Source: Streptomyces justiciae (GTDB lineage: Bacteria; Actinomycetota; Actinomycetes; Streptomycetales; Streptomycetaceae). Taken from it: DNA of 64,000 nt. The DNA lies in contig NZ_JADDXU010000015.1 in NCBI RefSeq assembly GCF_015163075.1, forward strand, positions 222,569-286,568, given 5' to 3'. The notes beneath the pieces are model-generated. The model worked only from the letters and a program-made list of their open reading frames with translations, searched no databases and was not told the origin of the DNA. This document shows positions 8,059 through 17,612 of the stretch, piece after piece. The number at the start of each line of letters is the position of its first letter. Position 1 is the stretch's first letter. A program made the position numbers and the translations under genes.

Positions 8059-9519
8059 ATGTCCACAGTTCTTACCGCCCCCGCCCACGTCAGCCGTGAG
8101 GAACTCGACCGGCTCGTCGAACTGCAGCGGGCGGCCTTCCGTCTGGAGGGCCCGCCCAGCGCGGAGGTCCGGCGCGACCGGATCGACCGGCTGGTGCTCG
8201 CCGTACTCGACGCCGCCGAAGAGCTGACCGCCGCGCTGACCGAGGACTTCGGCCGGCGGCCGGTGGCCCTGACCAAGGCGGGTGAGGTACTCGGCCTGCT
8301 CGGAGAGTCCCAGGTCCTGCGAGAAGGACTGGAGGAATGGATGAAGCCGGTCCCCGTCGCCGGTCCCGTCCCGGCTTTCGTCCAGCAGCAGCCGCTCGGC
8401 GTCGTCGGGATCATCACCGCCTGGAACCTTCCGGTGGGTCTGGCGGTTCGCCCTGCGCTGGACGCGCTGGCCGCTGGGAATCGGGTGATCATCAAGTTCA
8501 CCGACGTCCACGTCCGCACCGGTGAGGTGTTCGCCCGGGCCGTGTCCAAGTACCTGGGCGAGGACGAGGTCACCGTGGTGTGCGGGGATCTGAAGACCGC
8601 CCAGGAGTTCTCGGACCTGGCCCTGGACCACATCCTGTTCACCGGTTCACCCCAGGTGGGCAGGCTCGTGGGCCAGGCCGCCGCGGCGAACCTCGTCCCC
8701 GTCACCCTGGAGCTGGGAGGCAAGAACCCCGCCGTCGTCGCCCGGGACGCCGACCTGGACTTGGCCGCCGAGCGCATCGTCGGCACCCGGATGAGCAACG
8801 GCGGCCAGGTCTGTCTCTGCCCGGACTACGTCTTCGTGCCCCGGGAACACCTGGACGACTTCGCCGAGCGCCTGCGGGCCGCCCTGGTCCGCCTCTTCCC
8901 CACCTACACCGACCACCCGGCCGCGGTCTCCCTCGTCAACGACCGCAACTTCGACCGGGTCCTGGGCCTCATCCACGACGCCGAGGCGCACGGTGCCCGG
9001 AAGATCACCTCGGTCGACGAGGAGCCCTCCCGCGAACTGCGCCTGATCCCGCCGACGCTGCTCCTCGACGTCCCCGAGGACGCGGAGATCTCCCGGGAGG
9101 AGATCTTCGGGCCGGCACTGGTGATCCACCCCTACGACGATCTCGCCGAGCCCATCGCCTACATCGCCGACCGCCCGGCCCCGCTGGCCGCGTACTGGTA
9201 CGGCGAGGACGGCGAAGACTTCCGCCGCTTCCTGGACCGTACGACCTCCGGCGGCGTCACCCGCAACGACGGCCTCCTGCACGCCGCCCTCAGCAACGCA
9301 CCCTTCGGTGGGGTGGGTGGCTCCGGCTCCGGGGCGTACGGCGGCAGGACCGGCTTCGACACCTTCACCCACCGGCGCACCGTGGCCGCCCAGCCCGGAC
9401 CGCACGGAGTCACCGCGACACTGGTCGGCGCCCCCGCGCTCGCCCCGGAGGTGGAGGCGGGCCTCGACCAGGCCATCGGCGCAGCGGCGGCGGAGATCCG
9501 GGCCCGCCTCGGCCTGTGA
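8059..9519 (+). CDS. Aldehyde dehydrogenase, coniferyl-aldehyde-dehydrogenase-like
   Basis: A 486-residue NAD(P)-dependent aldehyde dehydrogenase of the short class-3/CALDH type. Visible are the AWNLP cofactor/oxyanion motif, the general-base glutamate region LELGGKNP, the catalytic cysteine in NGGQVCLCPDYVFVP and the C-terminal PFGGVGGSGSGAYGG. CALDH relatives oxidise cinnamyl-type or medium-chain aldehydes to acids. A clear start codon follows GAGGAG. It stands alone, after the SDR relic and before a strong hairpin at 9536-9573. The exact substrate is inference. Confidence 0.88.
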   Translation: MSTVLTAPAHVSREELDRLVELQRAAFRLEGPPSAEVRRDRIDRLVLAVLDAAEELTAALTEDFGRRPVALTKAGEVLGLLGESQVLREGLEEWMKPVPVAGPVPAFVQQQPLGVVGIITAWNLPVGLAVRPALDALAAGNRVIIKFTDVHVRTGEVFARAVSKYLGEDEVTVVCGDLKTAQEFSDLALDHILFTGSPQVGRLVGQAAAANLVPVTLELGGKNPAVVARDADLDLAAERIVGTRMSNGGQVCLCPDYVFVPREHLDDFAERLRAALVRLFPTYTDHPAAVSLVNDRNFDRVLGLIHDAEAHGARKITSVDEEPSRELRLIPPTLLLDVPEDAEISREEIFGPALVIHPYDDLAEPIAYIADRPAPLAAYWYGEDGEDFRRFLDRTTSGGVTRNDGLLHAALSNAPFGGVGGSGSGAYGGRTGFDTFTHRRTVAAQPGPHGVTATLVGAPALAPEVEAGLDQAIGAAAAEIRARLGL

Positions 9520-9535
9520 CAAGCAGCCGGACGAC

Positions 9536-9573
9536 GGCCCCGCACACGCTCCTCCGGGAGCCTGTGCGGGGCC
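9536..9573. terminator. Strong hairpin after aldehyde dehydrogenase
   Basis: An 11-bp perfect stem (GGCCCCGCACA / TGTGCGGGGCC) closes a loop that itself can pair. It begins 16 bp after the dehydrogenase stop and lies beyond the 3' end of the minus-strand run ending at 9624, so it can serve both convergent units. There is no T-tract, as is common in high-GC actinobacteria. Confidence 0.75.
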
Positions 9574-9623
9574 GCTACCACTTGTCCTGATCTCCCGGTC
9601 GCCGGGGGCCGACGGCGTCGGCG

Positions 9624-10031
9624 TTAGTCCGTCACCACCATCACGTCGTTGGCGTGGATGGTGTCGAAGTACTCCCGGATGTGGAGGATCTTGCTGTCCC
9701 GCAGCTCGAAGGCGTATATGAGCCGGTTGTCGTAGACCTTGCCGGCTGCGGAGACACCGTGGCTCTCGGCCTCCACCACGACCCGGTCGTCCTGGGCGGT
9801 GGAGGAGGTGATCTTGAGTTCCACCCCGTTCGGCATGACCTGTCCGACCGCGCCCAGCAGCCGCACGACTCCGTCCTTGTCGTAGTCGCCGGCGAGGGGG
9901 AAGAGGTCCGGTCTGCCCATCACGCGCCACACCACCTGCTCGTCGAGCAGGGCGAACGCCGCCTCGGCGTTCCCGGCGTTGAAATTCTCGAAGAAACGCA
10001 GAACTGTTCCGGTGTTGTCGGTCGTAGTCAT
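9624..10031 (-). CDS. SnoaL-like protein, paralogue of 41787-42191
   Basis: A 135-residue NTF2-fold protein of the limonene-epoxide-hydrolase/SnoaL type. The ATG at 10031 follows AAGGAG; the longer in-frame start lacks a ribosome site. It shares long blocks with the protein at 41787-42191 (FF...AGNA, TAQDDRVV, GVSAAGKVYD, IREY.DT.HA.DV), so the two are clear paralogues. It is last in the minus-strand run that begins with the TetR at 21614 and follows two SDRs, suggesting it acts on a product of those enzymes (inference). Confidence 0.82.
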   Translation of the reverse strand: MTTTDNTGTVLRFFENFNAGNAEAAFALLDEQVVWRVMGRPDLFPLAGDYDKDGVVRLLGAVGQVMPNGVELKITSSTAQDDRVVVEAESHGVSAAGKVYDNRLIYAFELRDSKILHIREYFDTIHANDVMVVTD

Positions 10032-10091
10032 GACGTGTGCTCCTTGACCGATGTCTGTATGTCGGAATGCCACGCCTGTACCACGCCGTTG

Positions 10092-10760
10092 TCAGGCGCC
10101 GACGAAGTGGTCGGCCGTCTCACGGCAGGTGTGGAGGGTCCAGTAGTCCTGGGCGATCTCGTCCGGCGCGCGGTAGGGGATGCCTGCTTGGGGTGCCTGC
10201 TCGGCGATGGCGACGTTGATGGACACGTTGGCCGCGTAGATCCCTTCGGCGCCGAGGGTGTTGTGCAGGTTGACCGCCCAGTTGCGCAGGGCGGCGTGGG
10301 CGATGTTGAGGGCGGCCAGGGCCGGGTGGGGATCGATCGCGCCGCCGCCGGTGGTGAACAGCAGGGTGCCGGAGCCCGATTTCCTCATGTCCGGCAGCAC
10401 CGCCTGGACGGCGGTCACCGCCCCGTACAGCAGGCCGTCGATCTGGGGCCGGAGGGTGTCCAGGGTCACCTCCGCGGGAGTGGACATGATCGAGCTCGGC
10501 TGCGGGGAGTACTCCAGGACGTCGATCCGCCCGAAGCGTTCCGTCGCGGCGGCCAGCGCTCCGGTGAGCTGCTCGGGGGCGGAGACGTCGGCCTGGAAGC
10601 CTTCCGCCGTGATGCCGTCCTTCGTCAGCTCCGCGACCAGACCGTCGAGGTTCTCTCTGGTGCGGGAGACCAGGGCGACGTCGAAACCGTGGCCGCCGAA
10701 GACCCTGGCAATGGACAGACCGAGGCCGGGGCCGGTTCCGACGACGGCGATGGTGGGCAT
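10092..10760 (-). CDS. Divergent SDR-fold protein lacking the catalytic Tyr
   Basis: A 222-residue Rossmann protein beginning MPTIAVVGTGPGLG. The cofactor glycine motif is present, but NNAG is replaced by LEYSP and the YxxxK site by the region HPALAALNIAHAALR, with no Tyr in place. The TTGGG strand before it is kept. Relatives with the same changes occur in actinobacteria, so this looks like a conserved divergent subclass and not fresh damage. It sits 61 bp after the canonical SDR at 10822 and may have a non-redox or binding role (inference). Confidence 0.75.
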   Translation of the reverse strand: MPTIAVVGTGPGLGLSIARVFGGHGFDVALVSRTRENLDGLVAELTKDGITAEGFQADVSAPEQLTGALAAATERFGRIDVLEYSPQPSSIMSTPAEVTLDTLRPQIDGLLYGAVTAVQAVLPDMRKSGSGTLLFTTGGGAIDPHPALAALNIAHAALRNWAVNLHNTLGAEGIYAANVSINVAIAEQAPQAGIPYRAPDEIAQDYWTLHTCRETADHFVGA

Positions 10761-10821
10761 ATGCGCTCCTCAGATGGTCGTGCAGATGGGGTTGGTGTGC
10801 CCGAGGGGGCAGACGGAAGCG

Positions 10822-11745
10822 CTATGGCATCAGGGCCATCTCCTCCCACAGCGAGCCGGGCACGTGGTAGCCGGCGCGGTCGCGGATGCGGTCGATGTGC
10901 CTGTGCACGTCGTCGGCGGTGGGGATCGGCTCGGTCGGTGGGACGTACCAGCCGTCGGCCACGCCTGTGAAGACACGGGCGTAGCGGCCGCGGGCGACGG
11001 AGAACGCCTCCTGGGTGTGGGGGTTGGCCTCGCTCGCCAGGTAGGTCACCATCGCGGTGACCACCTCCGGTGCGTGGTGCGCCGGGGTGGTGGGGGCGTC
11101 GGACATGGAGTCGGCGCTCATGCCCTCGGCCATGCGGCTCGCCGCCGTCGGCAGGATGGTGTTGGCCTTGATGCCGTGCGGGGCGCCTTCCAAGGCCACC
11201 ACGTTGGCCAGGCCGAGGAGGGCGGTCTTGGCGGCGGCATAGTTCGCCTGCTCCCTGTTGCCGAAGACACCGGCGCCGGATGAGGTGAAGACGATGCGGC
11301 CGTAGCCCTTGTCGCGCATCACGGCGAAGGCGGGCTGGGTGACGTAGAAGGCGCCCTTGACGTGGACGGCCAGCAGCGCGTCGATCGCCTCGGGGGTGAG
11401 GTCGGTGAAGGGCGCGTTGCGGATGTTTCCGGCGTTGTTGACGAGGATGTCGAGCGTGCCGAAGGCGTCCAGCGCCGCCCGGACGATCGCCGCGCCGCCC
11501 TCGGGGGTGGCGACGGAGTGGTAGCAGGCCACGGCGGTGCCGCCGGCCTCCTCGATCTCCCTGACCACCTGGTCGGCCATGCCGGTGCCCGCGCCCCTGC
11601 CGGTGATGTCGCCCCCGAGGTCGTTGACGACGACCTTGGCGCCGCGCGCGGCCAGGTCCAGGGCGTGGCTGCGGCCCAGTCCGCCGCCTGCTCCGGTGAC
11701 GATGGCGACCCGGCCGTCGAACGAGATTCCGGACATGGTGATCAT
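10822..11745 (-). CDS. SDR, 3-hydroxyacyl-CoA dehydrogenase-like (HSD17B4 type)
   Basis: A 307-residue SDR with TGAGGGLG, the long insertion NDLGGDITGRG typical of multifunctional-protein-type 3-hydroxyacyl-CoA dehydrogenases, NNAG and the catalytic YAAAKTALLG. The first ATG overlaps the stop of the upstream MFS gene by 4 bp (ATGA), which suggests translational coupling; a second ATG three codons later has better spacing to AAGGAG. It probably oxidises a hydroxyl on a CoA or ring substrate within this operon's pathway; the substrate is inference. Confidence 0.87.
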   Translation of the reverse strand: MITMSGISFDGRVAIVTGAGGGLGRSHALDLAARGAKVVVNDLGGDITGRGAGTGMADQVVREIEEAGGTAVACYHSVATPEGGAAIVRAALDAFGTLDILVNNAGNIRNAPFTDLTPEAIDALLAVHVKGAFYVTQPAFAVMRDKGYGRIVFTSSGAGVFGNREQANYAAAKTALLGLANVVALEGAPHGIKANTILPTAASRMAEGMSADSMSDAPTTPAHHAPEVVTAMVTYLASEANPHTQEAFSVARGRYARVFTGVADGWYVPPTEPIPTADDVHRHIDRIRDRAGYHVPGSLWEEMALMP

Positions 11746-13238
11746 TCACTCCTTGCGTCGGATGTGTGCCCCGTGGCGCCGGAGGTCACCAGCGAGACGG
11801 CTGAGGCGGGCCCTGCCGGGTGTGCGCCGGCGAGCCGCGACCGGCTCGGCAGGAAGGCGGCGAGGACCAGCGAGAGGAGGGCCGCCGCGCAGGCGATGGC
11901 CATGAGGGCCTTGAAGCTGTCCTCGGACGGCAGTACCGCCCCGCCGGACAGGGTGGTGAGCTGGGCGAAGACGACGCCCGCGACAGCGCTGGACAGGGAG
12001 TTGCCGATGTACCGCATGAGGGTGTTGAGGCTGTTGGCGGCGGCCGTCTCCGACGGGGGAACCGCGCCCATGATGAGAGAGGGGATGGCGCCGTAGGCGA
12101 GTCCCACACCCGCGCCGACGACGCAGGAGACCAGGACCAGGTGCCAGATCTCGGTCATCAGCACGATGTTGAGCGCGAAGCCGGCGGCGACGAGGGCCGT
12201 GCCGAGCATCAGCGTCACCCTGGGGCCCCTGGTCCGGGAGAGGACCGCCGAGGCGCCGGCGACCGCCATCATCACCAGGCCCTGGGGCATCATGACCAGG
12301 CCGACGGCGACCAGGGACCTGCCCATGCCGTAGCCGGTGGTCTCGGGCAGCTGCATGAGCTGTGGGATGACCAGCTGCAGCGTGAACAGGGAGAAGACGA
12401 ACGTCACCGTGGCGAGGTTGGTGAAGAGCACCTGCCGGCGGGCGGTGACGGGCAGGTCCACCAGTGGCTGAGCGGTGCTCAGTTCGTAACGGCCCCACAG
12501 CGGCAACAGGACGGCGACCGAGGCGAACAGGCCCAGGGTCGCGGTGCTGGTCCAGCCCCAGTCCGCTCCCTTGGAGACCGCCACGAGCAGGCAGACCAGG
12601 ACCGCGGCGAGTCCCAGCGCGCCGACCACGTCGAAGCGCCCGCCCGTGCGCGCCTGCGACTCCGGCACGAACAGGGCGACCAGCACGATGACGACCGCGC
12701 TGAGTACCGCCGCGATCCAGAAGAGGGTGTGCCAGGAGGCGTTCTGCGCGATGAGCGCGGCGGCCGGCAGGCCGAGGGCACCCCCGACGCCGAGAGAGGC
12801 GCTCATCTGGGCGGAGGCGGAGCCGAGGCGTTCGGAGGGCAGCTCGTCACGCATGATGCTGATGCCGAGCGGGATCACACCCGCCGCCGCGCCCTGCAGC
12901 GCCCGCCCGACGATCAGCGGCGCCACGGAGTCGCTGAGGGCGGCGACGAGCGATCCGGCGAGCATCACGGCCAGGCTGACGAGCAGCATGCGGCGCTTGC
13001 CGTACATGTCGCCCAGCCGCCCCGTCACGGGGGTGACGACGGCGCCGGCGAGCAGGGTGGCGGTGACGGCCCAACTGGCGTTCGACGGTGACGTGTCCAG
13101 CAGGTGGGGCAACTGGGGTACGAGGGGGAGGACCAGGGTCTGCATCACCGCGACCACGACACCGGCGAGAGCCAGGACCGGCACGATGACGTTCGGTCTC
13201 GGTGCGGACGAGTCGGGGGTGCGGCCACTTGTGGACAT
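11742..13238 (-). CDS. MFS transporter, DHA2/EmrB type
   Basis: A 498-residue membrane protein with about 14 hydrophobic segments and the MFS motif GRLGDMYGKRRM between helices 2 and 3. The ATG at 13238 follows AGGAGAAGC; longer in-frame readings run back through the XdhC gene in another frame. DHA2 members export drugs and hydrophobic metabolites by proton antiport. It lies 11 bp after XdhC and overlaps the next SDR by 4 bp, so it belongs to the oxidoreductase operon and may export its substrate or product (inference). Confidence 0.88.
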   Translation of the reverse strand: MSTSGRTPDSSAPRPNVIVPVLALAGVVVAVMQTLVLPLVPQLPHLLDTSPSNASWAVTATLLAGAVVTPVTGRLGDMYGKRRMLLVSLAVMLAGSLVAALSDSVAPLIVGRALQGAAAGVIPLGISIMRDELPSERLGSASAQMSASLGVGGALGLPAAALIAQNASWHTLFWIAAVLSAVVIVLVALFVPESQARTGGRFDVVGALGLAAVLVCLLVAVSKGADWGWTSTATLGLFASVAVLLPLWGRYELSTAQPLVDLPVTARRQVLFTNLATVTFVFSLFTLQLVIPQLMQLPETTGYGMGRSLVAVGLVMMPQGLVMMAVAGASAVLSRTRGPRVTLMLGTALVAAGFALNIVLMTEIWHLVLVSCVVGAGVGLAYGAIPSLIMGAVPPSETAAANSLNTLMRYIGNSLSSAVAGVVFAQLTTLSGGAVLPSEDSFKALMAIACAAALLSLVLAAFLPSRSRLAGAHPAGPASAVSLVTSGATGHTSDARSE

Positions 13239-13249
13239 CGTGCTTCTCC

Positions 13250-14392
13250 TCAACCGGCGCTGTGCGCCGTGCTGCTGCCGACCGAGGCAGGGGGATGGAT
13301 TGGCCCCGTGCCCGAGGACAGGGGCAGGCCGGAGCCCTGGTTCGCGCGGGCGATGATCTCCGCGGTGATGGAGACGGCGGTCTCCTCCGGTGTCCGGCCG
13401 CGGAGGTCGAGGCCGATGGGGGAGTTGAAGCGGGTGAGGTGCTCCTCCGGGACGCCGGCCTCGCGCAACGCGGCCAGGCGGTGGTCGTGGGTGCGGCGGG
13501 AGCCCATGGCGCCGACGTAACCGACCGGGAGGCCGAGGGCCAGCCGCAGCAGCGGGATGTCGAACTTGGCGTCGTGGGTGAGTACGCAGACCGCGGTGCG
13601 GGCGTCCACCTCGGTGGCCGCGAGGTAGCGGTGCGGCCAGTCGACGACGACCTCGTCGGCGTCCGGGAAGCGCTCGGCGGTGGCGAAGACGGGCCGGGCG
13701 TCGCAGACGGTGACGTGGTAGCCGAGGAAGCGTCCGGCCCGGCTGAGTGCGGCGGAGAAGTCGACGGCGCCGAAGATCAGCATGCGGGGCGGGGGCGCCT
13801 TTGTGTGGACCAGGAGGGTCAGCGCCTCCGGGCATGTGTCGGCGTCCCCGCCCGTCTCCACCCGGCCGCCGCGCCCGGCCCGGAGCAGGGCGCGGGCCCG
13901 CGCCGCCACCGTACGGTCCGTGTCCTTGTCGCCGAGGGTGCCGTCGTGGGCGCCGTTGCCGGAGACACGCAGGGTGCGGCCTACGAGTTCGACGGGGCCC
14001 TCGACGACCTGGGCGACGGCGACGGGCTCGTCCCGTACGACGTCGTCGAGAGCCGCGACGAGATGCGGCCGGTCCGTGGGATCCACCCGCTGCACCAGGA
14101 CGTCGATCTCGCCGCCGCAGGTCAGCCCCACGGCGAAGGCGTCGTCGTCGGAGTAGCCGAACCGGGCGCGTTCCGGCCGGCTGCCGTCCTCCAGGACCTG
14201 CCGGCACAGCTCGTAGACAGCGCCTTCGACGCAGCCGCCGGAGACGCTGCCGACCGCTCGTCCGCCCATGTCGACGGCGAGCGCGGTGCCCGGCGGCAGG
14301 GGAGCGCTGCCGGAGACGCCGACGACGGTGGCGAGGGCGAAGGGGCGGTCCTCGCGGCACCAACGGTGCAGTGTGTCCGCGATGTTCAGCAT
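13250..14392 (-). CDS. XdhC/PaoD-type molybdenum cofactor insertion protein
   Basis: A 380-residue protein with the XdhC N-terminal domain (ALATVVGVSGSAP, GGRAVGSVSGGCVEGAVYE) and a C-terminal Rossmann domain (about residues 200-360). Proteins of this type bind and deliver the sulfurated, modified Moco to xanthine-dehydrogenase-family enzymes. It is placed 42 bp after the large molybdenum subunit, the same order as in the paoABCD (yagTSRQ) cluster of E. coli, which supports the role. Confidence 0.88.
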   Translation of the reverse strand: MLNIADTLHRWCREDRPFALATVVGVSGSAPLPPGTALAVDMGGRAVGSVSGGCVEGAVYELCRQVLEDGSRPERARFGYSDDDAFAVGLTCGGEIDVLVQRVDPTDRPHLVAALDDVVRDEPVAVAQVVEGPVELVGRTLRVSGNGAHDGTLGDKDTDRTVAARARALLRAGRGGRVETGGDADTCPEALTLLVHTKAPPPRMLIFGAVDFSAALSRAGRFLGYHVTVCDARPVFATAERFPDADEVVVDWPHRYLAATEVDARTAVCVLTHDAKFDIPLLRLALGLPVGYVGAMGSRRTHDHRLAALREAGVPEEHLTRFNSPIGLDLRGRTPEETAVSITAEIIARANQGSGLPLSSGTGPIHPPASVGSSTAHSAG

Positions 14393-14434
14393 CCGTGGAT
14401 CTCCGTAGGGGGATGTTCGCGACGCGGGCCCCGC

Positions 14435-16624
14435 TCAGAGCAGGGCGTCGGCGGTGATGGGCAGTTCGCGGATCCGGCGGCCGGTGGCGTGGAAGACGGC
14501 GTTCGCGAGGGCGGGTGCCACGCCCACGTGGACGACCTCCCCGAGGCCCTTGGCGCCGATCCGGGCGACCTTGTCGTCCTCGCCCTCCAGGTAGATCGCC
14601 TTGAGGTCGGGGATGTCCGCGTTGACGGGGACGAGGTAGTCGGCGAGGTTGGCGTTGACGATCCGGCCGTCGCGGTGGTCGGTGACCGTGTGCTCCAGCA
14701 GGGCCTGGCCGATTCCGCCGATCATGCCGCCGATGGCCTGGCTGACGGCGAGCTTGGGGTTGATGACGCGGCCGACGTCGTACACGCCCAGCATCCGCCG
14801 CACCCGCACCAGCCCGAGGCGGGCGTCGACGGCGACCTCGGCGAACGTCACGCTGTAGGAGTGCGTGGAAAACGGCAGCCCGGCCGGAACGTATTCGCCG
14901 TCCGCTTCCAGCCGATCCCGTCCGGACCGGGCCAGAAGGCTCCGGTAGGTCTCCCCGCGCGCGGGCTCGTCGCGCACGTACAGACGTCCGTCCGCTACGA
15001 CGACGTCGTCGGCGGCGGCGCCGAACAGCGGTGACTCCTCGTCCTTCACGGCGAGTTCGACGGCCTCCCGGCGCAGCTTGGCGCAGCCGTCCTGGACGGC
15101 GGAGCCGACGCTGGGCGTCGTCATGGAGCCGCCGTGGCCCACGGGGGGCGGCATGGTGCTGTCGCCCAGTTCGAACCGCACCGCGCTCACCGGCAGGCCG
15201 AGCGCGTCGGCGGCGACCTGGGTCATGACGGTGTACGTGCCGGGCCCCATGTCGCTCGTGGCGCTCTGGACCACCGCGGTACCGTCCGCGTCGAGGCGTA
15301 CGTGCGCCAGGGAGGTGACGCTCCAGGAGGGGTGGGCGCCGGTGGCCATGCCGGTGCCGATCAGCCAGTCGCCGTCCCGGGTGGAGCGGGGCTTCGGGTC
15401 ACGAGGGTGCCAGCCGAACGCGCGGGCACCCGTGGCGTAGCACTGGCGCAGCCGCCGGGTGGAGAATGGCAGCCCGCTCGTCGGATCCCGGTCGGGTTCG
15501 TTGCGCAGCCTCAACTCGATGGGGTCCAGGCCGAGTTCACAGGCGAGTTCGTCCATCGCGGACTCGACGGCGTAGGCGGCCGTGGCGCCGCCGGGGCCGC
15601 GCATGAACGTCGGCGTGCTGACGTCCAGGGGAACGGTGCGCCAGTCCTGGGTGACCGCGGGCACGTCGTAGAGCATCTGGCCGATGCTCAGGATGTCGTC
15701 CTGGAACGTCTCGTAACGAGAGGTCTCGGCCCGCATGACGTGGGTCATCGCCGTCAGCCGGCCCTGCCCGTCGCTGCCCAGGCGCACCTGGTACTCGTAC
15801 CCGGGCCGGTAGCCCGTCCCGAAGTACAACTGCCTGCGGCTGAGCACGAGTTTGACGGGCCGCCCCACCTCACGGGCGGCGAGGGACGCCATGACCCCCT
15901 GCGGCCAGATCCGTGAGGCGTTGCCGAACGCGCCCCCGACGAACGGTGACACGACACGCACCGCGTCCTCGGGCAGTCCGAAGACGGCGGCGAGTTCGGA
16001 CTGTGCGCCGTGGATCCACTGGGTCTTCTGCCACACAGTGAGCCGGCCGTCGTCCCAGCGGGCGACGGTGGCGTGCGGCTCCATCGCGTTGTGGTGCTGT
16101 CGGGCGGTCCGGTACGTCAACTCCAGCCGCACGTCGGCCGACCGCAGCGCACGCTCCGCGTCACCGCGCTCGTACGTGACCGGCGTGTCGTCCGTCGCGG
16201 TCGACAGGTCGGTCGAGGGCGGCTCGGCGTCGTACTCCACCCGCACCAGGCGCGCCGCGTGCCGGGCCGTCTCCAGGGTGGTGGCGACCACGACGGCGAC
16301 GGGCTGTCCGTGGAAGCGGACCCGGTCGTCCTCCAGTACGTGCAGCCGTTCGCCGGGCGGGGTCGCCATTCCGGGGTTGGGGCCGTAGGGCAGCCGGGGC
16401 GCGTTGAGGTGGGTGAGCACCGTCAGCACGCCGGGCAGGGCGAGGGCGGCGGCGGTGTCGACGGAGGTGATGCGGCCGAGACCGATGCCGCTGTCGACGA
16501 CGACGGCGTGCACCAGTCCGTCGGCGTCGAAGTCGGCCGCGTACCGGGCCTGTCCGGTCACCTTCAGCCGTGCGTCGACCCGCGTCAGCGGGGCGCCGAC
16601 GGCTGCCTGGGGCTGGGGGGTCAT
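14435..16624 (-). CDS. Molybdenum-binding large subunit, aldehyde/xanthine oxidoreductase family (PaoC-like)
   Basis: A 729-residue large subunit, matching the about 730 residues of PaoC/YagR. The N-terminal domain begins RVDARLKVTGQARYAADF; Moco-binding loops include SPFVGGAFGNASR, RGPGGATAAYAVES and GHGGSMTTPSVGS. The conserved catalytic glutamate is in KGLGEVVHVG. The start overlaps the stop of the FAD subunit by 4 bp. With the FAD and 2Fe-2S subunits it should form a hydroxylase that oxidises aldehydes or N-heterocycles with water as oxygen source. Similarity in size and order to paoABC favours aromatic aldehydes; this is inference. Confidence 0.9.
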   Translation of the reverse strand: MTPQPQAAVGAPLTRVDARLKVTGQARYAADFDADGLVHAVVVDSGIGLGRITSVDTAAALALPGVLTVLTHLNAPRLPYGPNPGMATPPGERLHVLEDDRVRFHGQPVAVVVATTLETARHAARLVRVEYDAEPPSTDLSTATDDTPVTYERGDAERALRSADVRLELTYRTARQHHNAMEPHATVARWDDGRLTVWQKTQWIHGAQSELAAVFGLPEDAVRVVSPFVGGAFGNASRIWPQGVMASLAAREVGRPVKLVLSRRQLYFGTGYRPGYEYQVRLGSDGQGRLTAMTHVMRAETSRYETFQDDILSIGQMLYDVPAVTQDWRTVPLDVSTPTFMRGPGGATAAYAVESAMDELACELGLDPIELRLRNEPDRDPTSGLPFSTRRLRQCYATGARAFGWHPRDPKPRSTRDGDWLIGTGMATGAHPSWSVTSLAHVRLDADGTAVVQSATSDMGPGTYTVMTQVAADALGLPVSAVRFELGDSTMPPPVGHGGSMTTPSVGSAVQDGCAKLRREAVELAVKDEESPLFGAAADDVVVADGRLYVRDEPARGETYRSLLARSGRDRLEADGEYVPAGLPFSTHSYSVTFAEVAVDARLGLVRVRRMLGVYDVGRVINPKLAVSQAIGGMIGGIGQALLEHTVTDHRDGRIVNANLADYLVPVNADIPDLKAIYLEGEDDKVARIGAKGLGEVVHVGVAPALANAVFHATGRRIRELPITADALL

Positions 16625-17601
16625 GCGTCGCCTCCTACGATGCGCAACTGGCGTTCGACCGTGCGCTTGAGCAGGTCGACCTTGAAACCGTTGTGGGCCA
16701 GGGGACGGGCGCCGTCCGCCGCGTGCTCGGCGGCGGCCGTCCACAGGGTCTCCGAGGGCCGCTCGCCGATGAGGTGCTGTTCGACGGCGGGCAGCTTCCA
16801 GGGCACGGTGCCCACGCCTCCGGTGGCGACCTTCGCCTCGCGGATCACGCCGTCACGGATGTGCAGGGCGACGGCGGCCGAGGTGAGAGCGAACTCGTAC
16901 GACTGGCGGTCGCGGACCTTCAGATAGCCGGACCGCAGCGGGCGCGGATGGGCCGGGATCTCCACTGCGGTGATCAACTCCCCTTGACCCAGAGCGTGTT
17001 CGTGGCGGGGGGTGTCGCCGGGCCGGAGCAGGAAGTCGGCGAAGGGAACCGTTCGGGCCCCGTCCGGGCCCAGCAGGTGCACGTTCGCCTCCAGCGCCGC
17101 GAAGGCGACGGCGACATCGGAGGGATGGGTGGCCACGCAGGCGTCGGAGGTGCCGAGGATCGCGTGGGCGCGGTTGACCCCCTCGCGCGCGGCACATCCC
17201 GTGCCCGGCTCGCGCTTGTTGCAGGGGGCGGTCACATCGCGGAAGTAGGTGCACCGGGTGCGCTGCATGATGTTGCCGCCGATGGTGGCCATGTTGCGCA
17301 GCTGGGCGGACGCGCTCAGCTCCAGGGCCTGAGAGATCACCGGGTAGGCGGTGCGCACGTCGGGGTGTGCGGCGGCGTCGGCCATCCTGACCAGGGCGCC
17401 GATCCGCAGGACGCCGTCCTCGGTGACGGTGACCTCGTGCAACGGCAGCGCGCTGATGTCGACCAGAGCGCCGGGGCGTTCGACGCTCTCCCGCATCAGA
17501 TCGACCAGCGTGGTGCCGCCCGCGATGTAACGGCCGCCCTCGCGGCCCGCGGCGAGAGCTTCGCGGGTGCCGGAGACCCGTGTGTACGTGAAGGGATACA
17601 T
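16621..17601 (-). CDS. FAD-binding medium subunit of molybdenum hydroxylase (PaoB-like)
   Basis: A 326-residue subunit beginning MYPFTYTRV with the FAD loop AGGTTLVDLMRE and TIGGNIMQRTRC. The stretch from about residue 109 carries several cysteines (RTRCTYFRDVTAPCNKREPG, then GCAA), as in the PaoB/YagS branch where an extra 4Fe-4S cluster sits. It starts 11 bp after the 2Fe-2S gene and overlaps the large subunit by 4 bp, so the three are translated together. Confidence 0.9.
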   Translation of the reverse strand: MYPFTYTRVSGTREALAAGREGGRYIAGGTTLVDLMRESVERPGALVDISALPLHEVTVTEDGVLRIGALVRMADAAAHPDVRTAYPVISQALELSASAQLRNMATIGGNIMQRTRCTYFRDVTAPCNKREPGTGCAAREGVNRAHAILGTSDACVATHPSDVAVAFAALEANVHLLGPDGARTVPFADFLLRPGDTPRHEHALGQGELITAVEIPAHPRPLRSGYLKVRDRQSYEFALTSAAVALHIRDGVIREAKVATGGVGTVPWKLPAVEQHLIGERPSETLWTAAAEHAADGARPLAHNGFKVDLLKRTVERQLRIVGGDA

Positions 17602-17612
17602 GGCAGCCGTCC

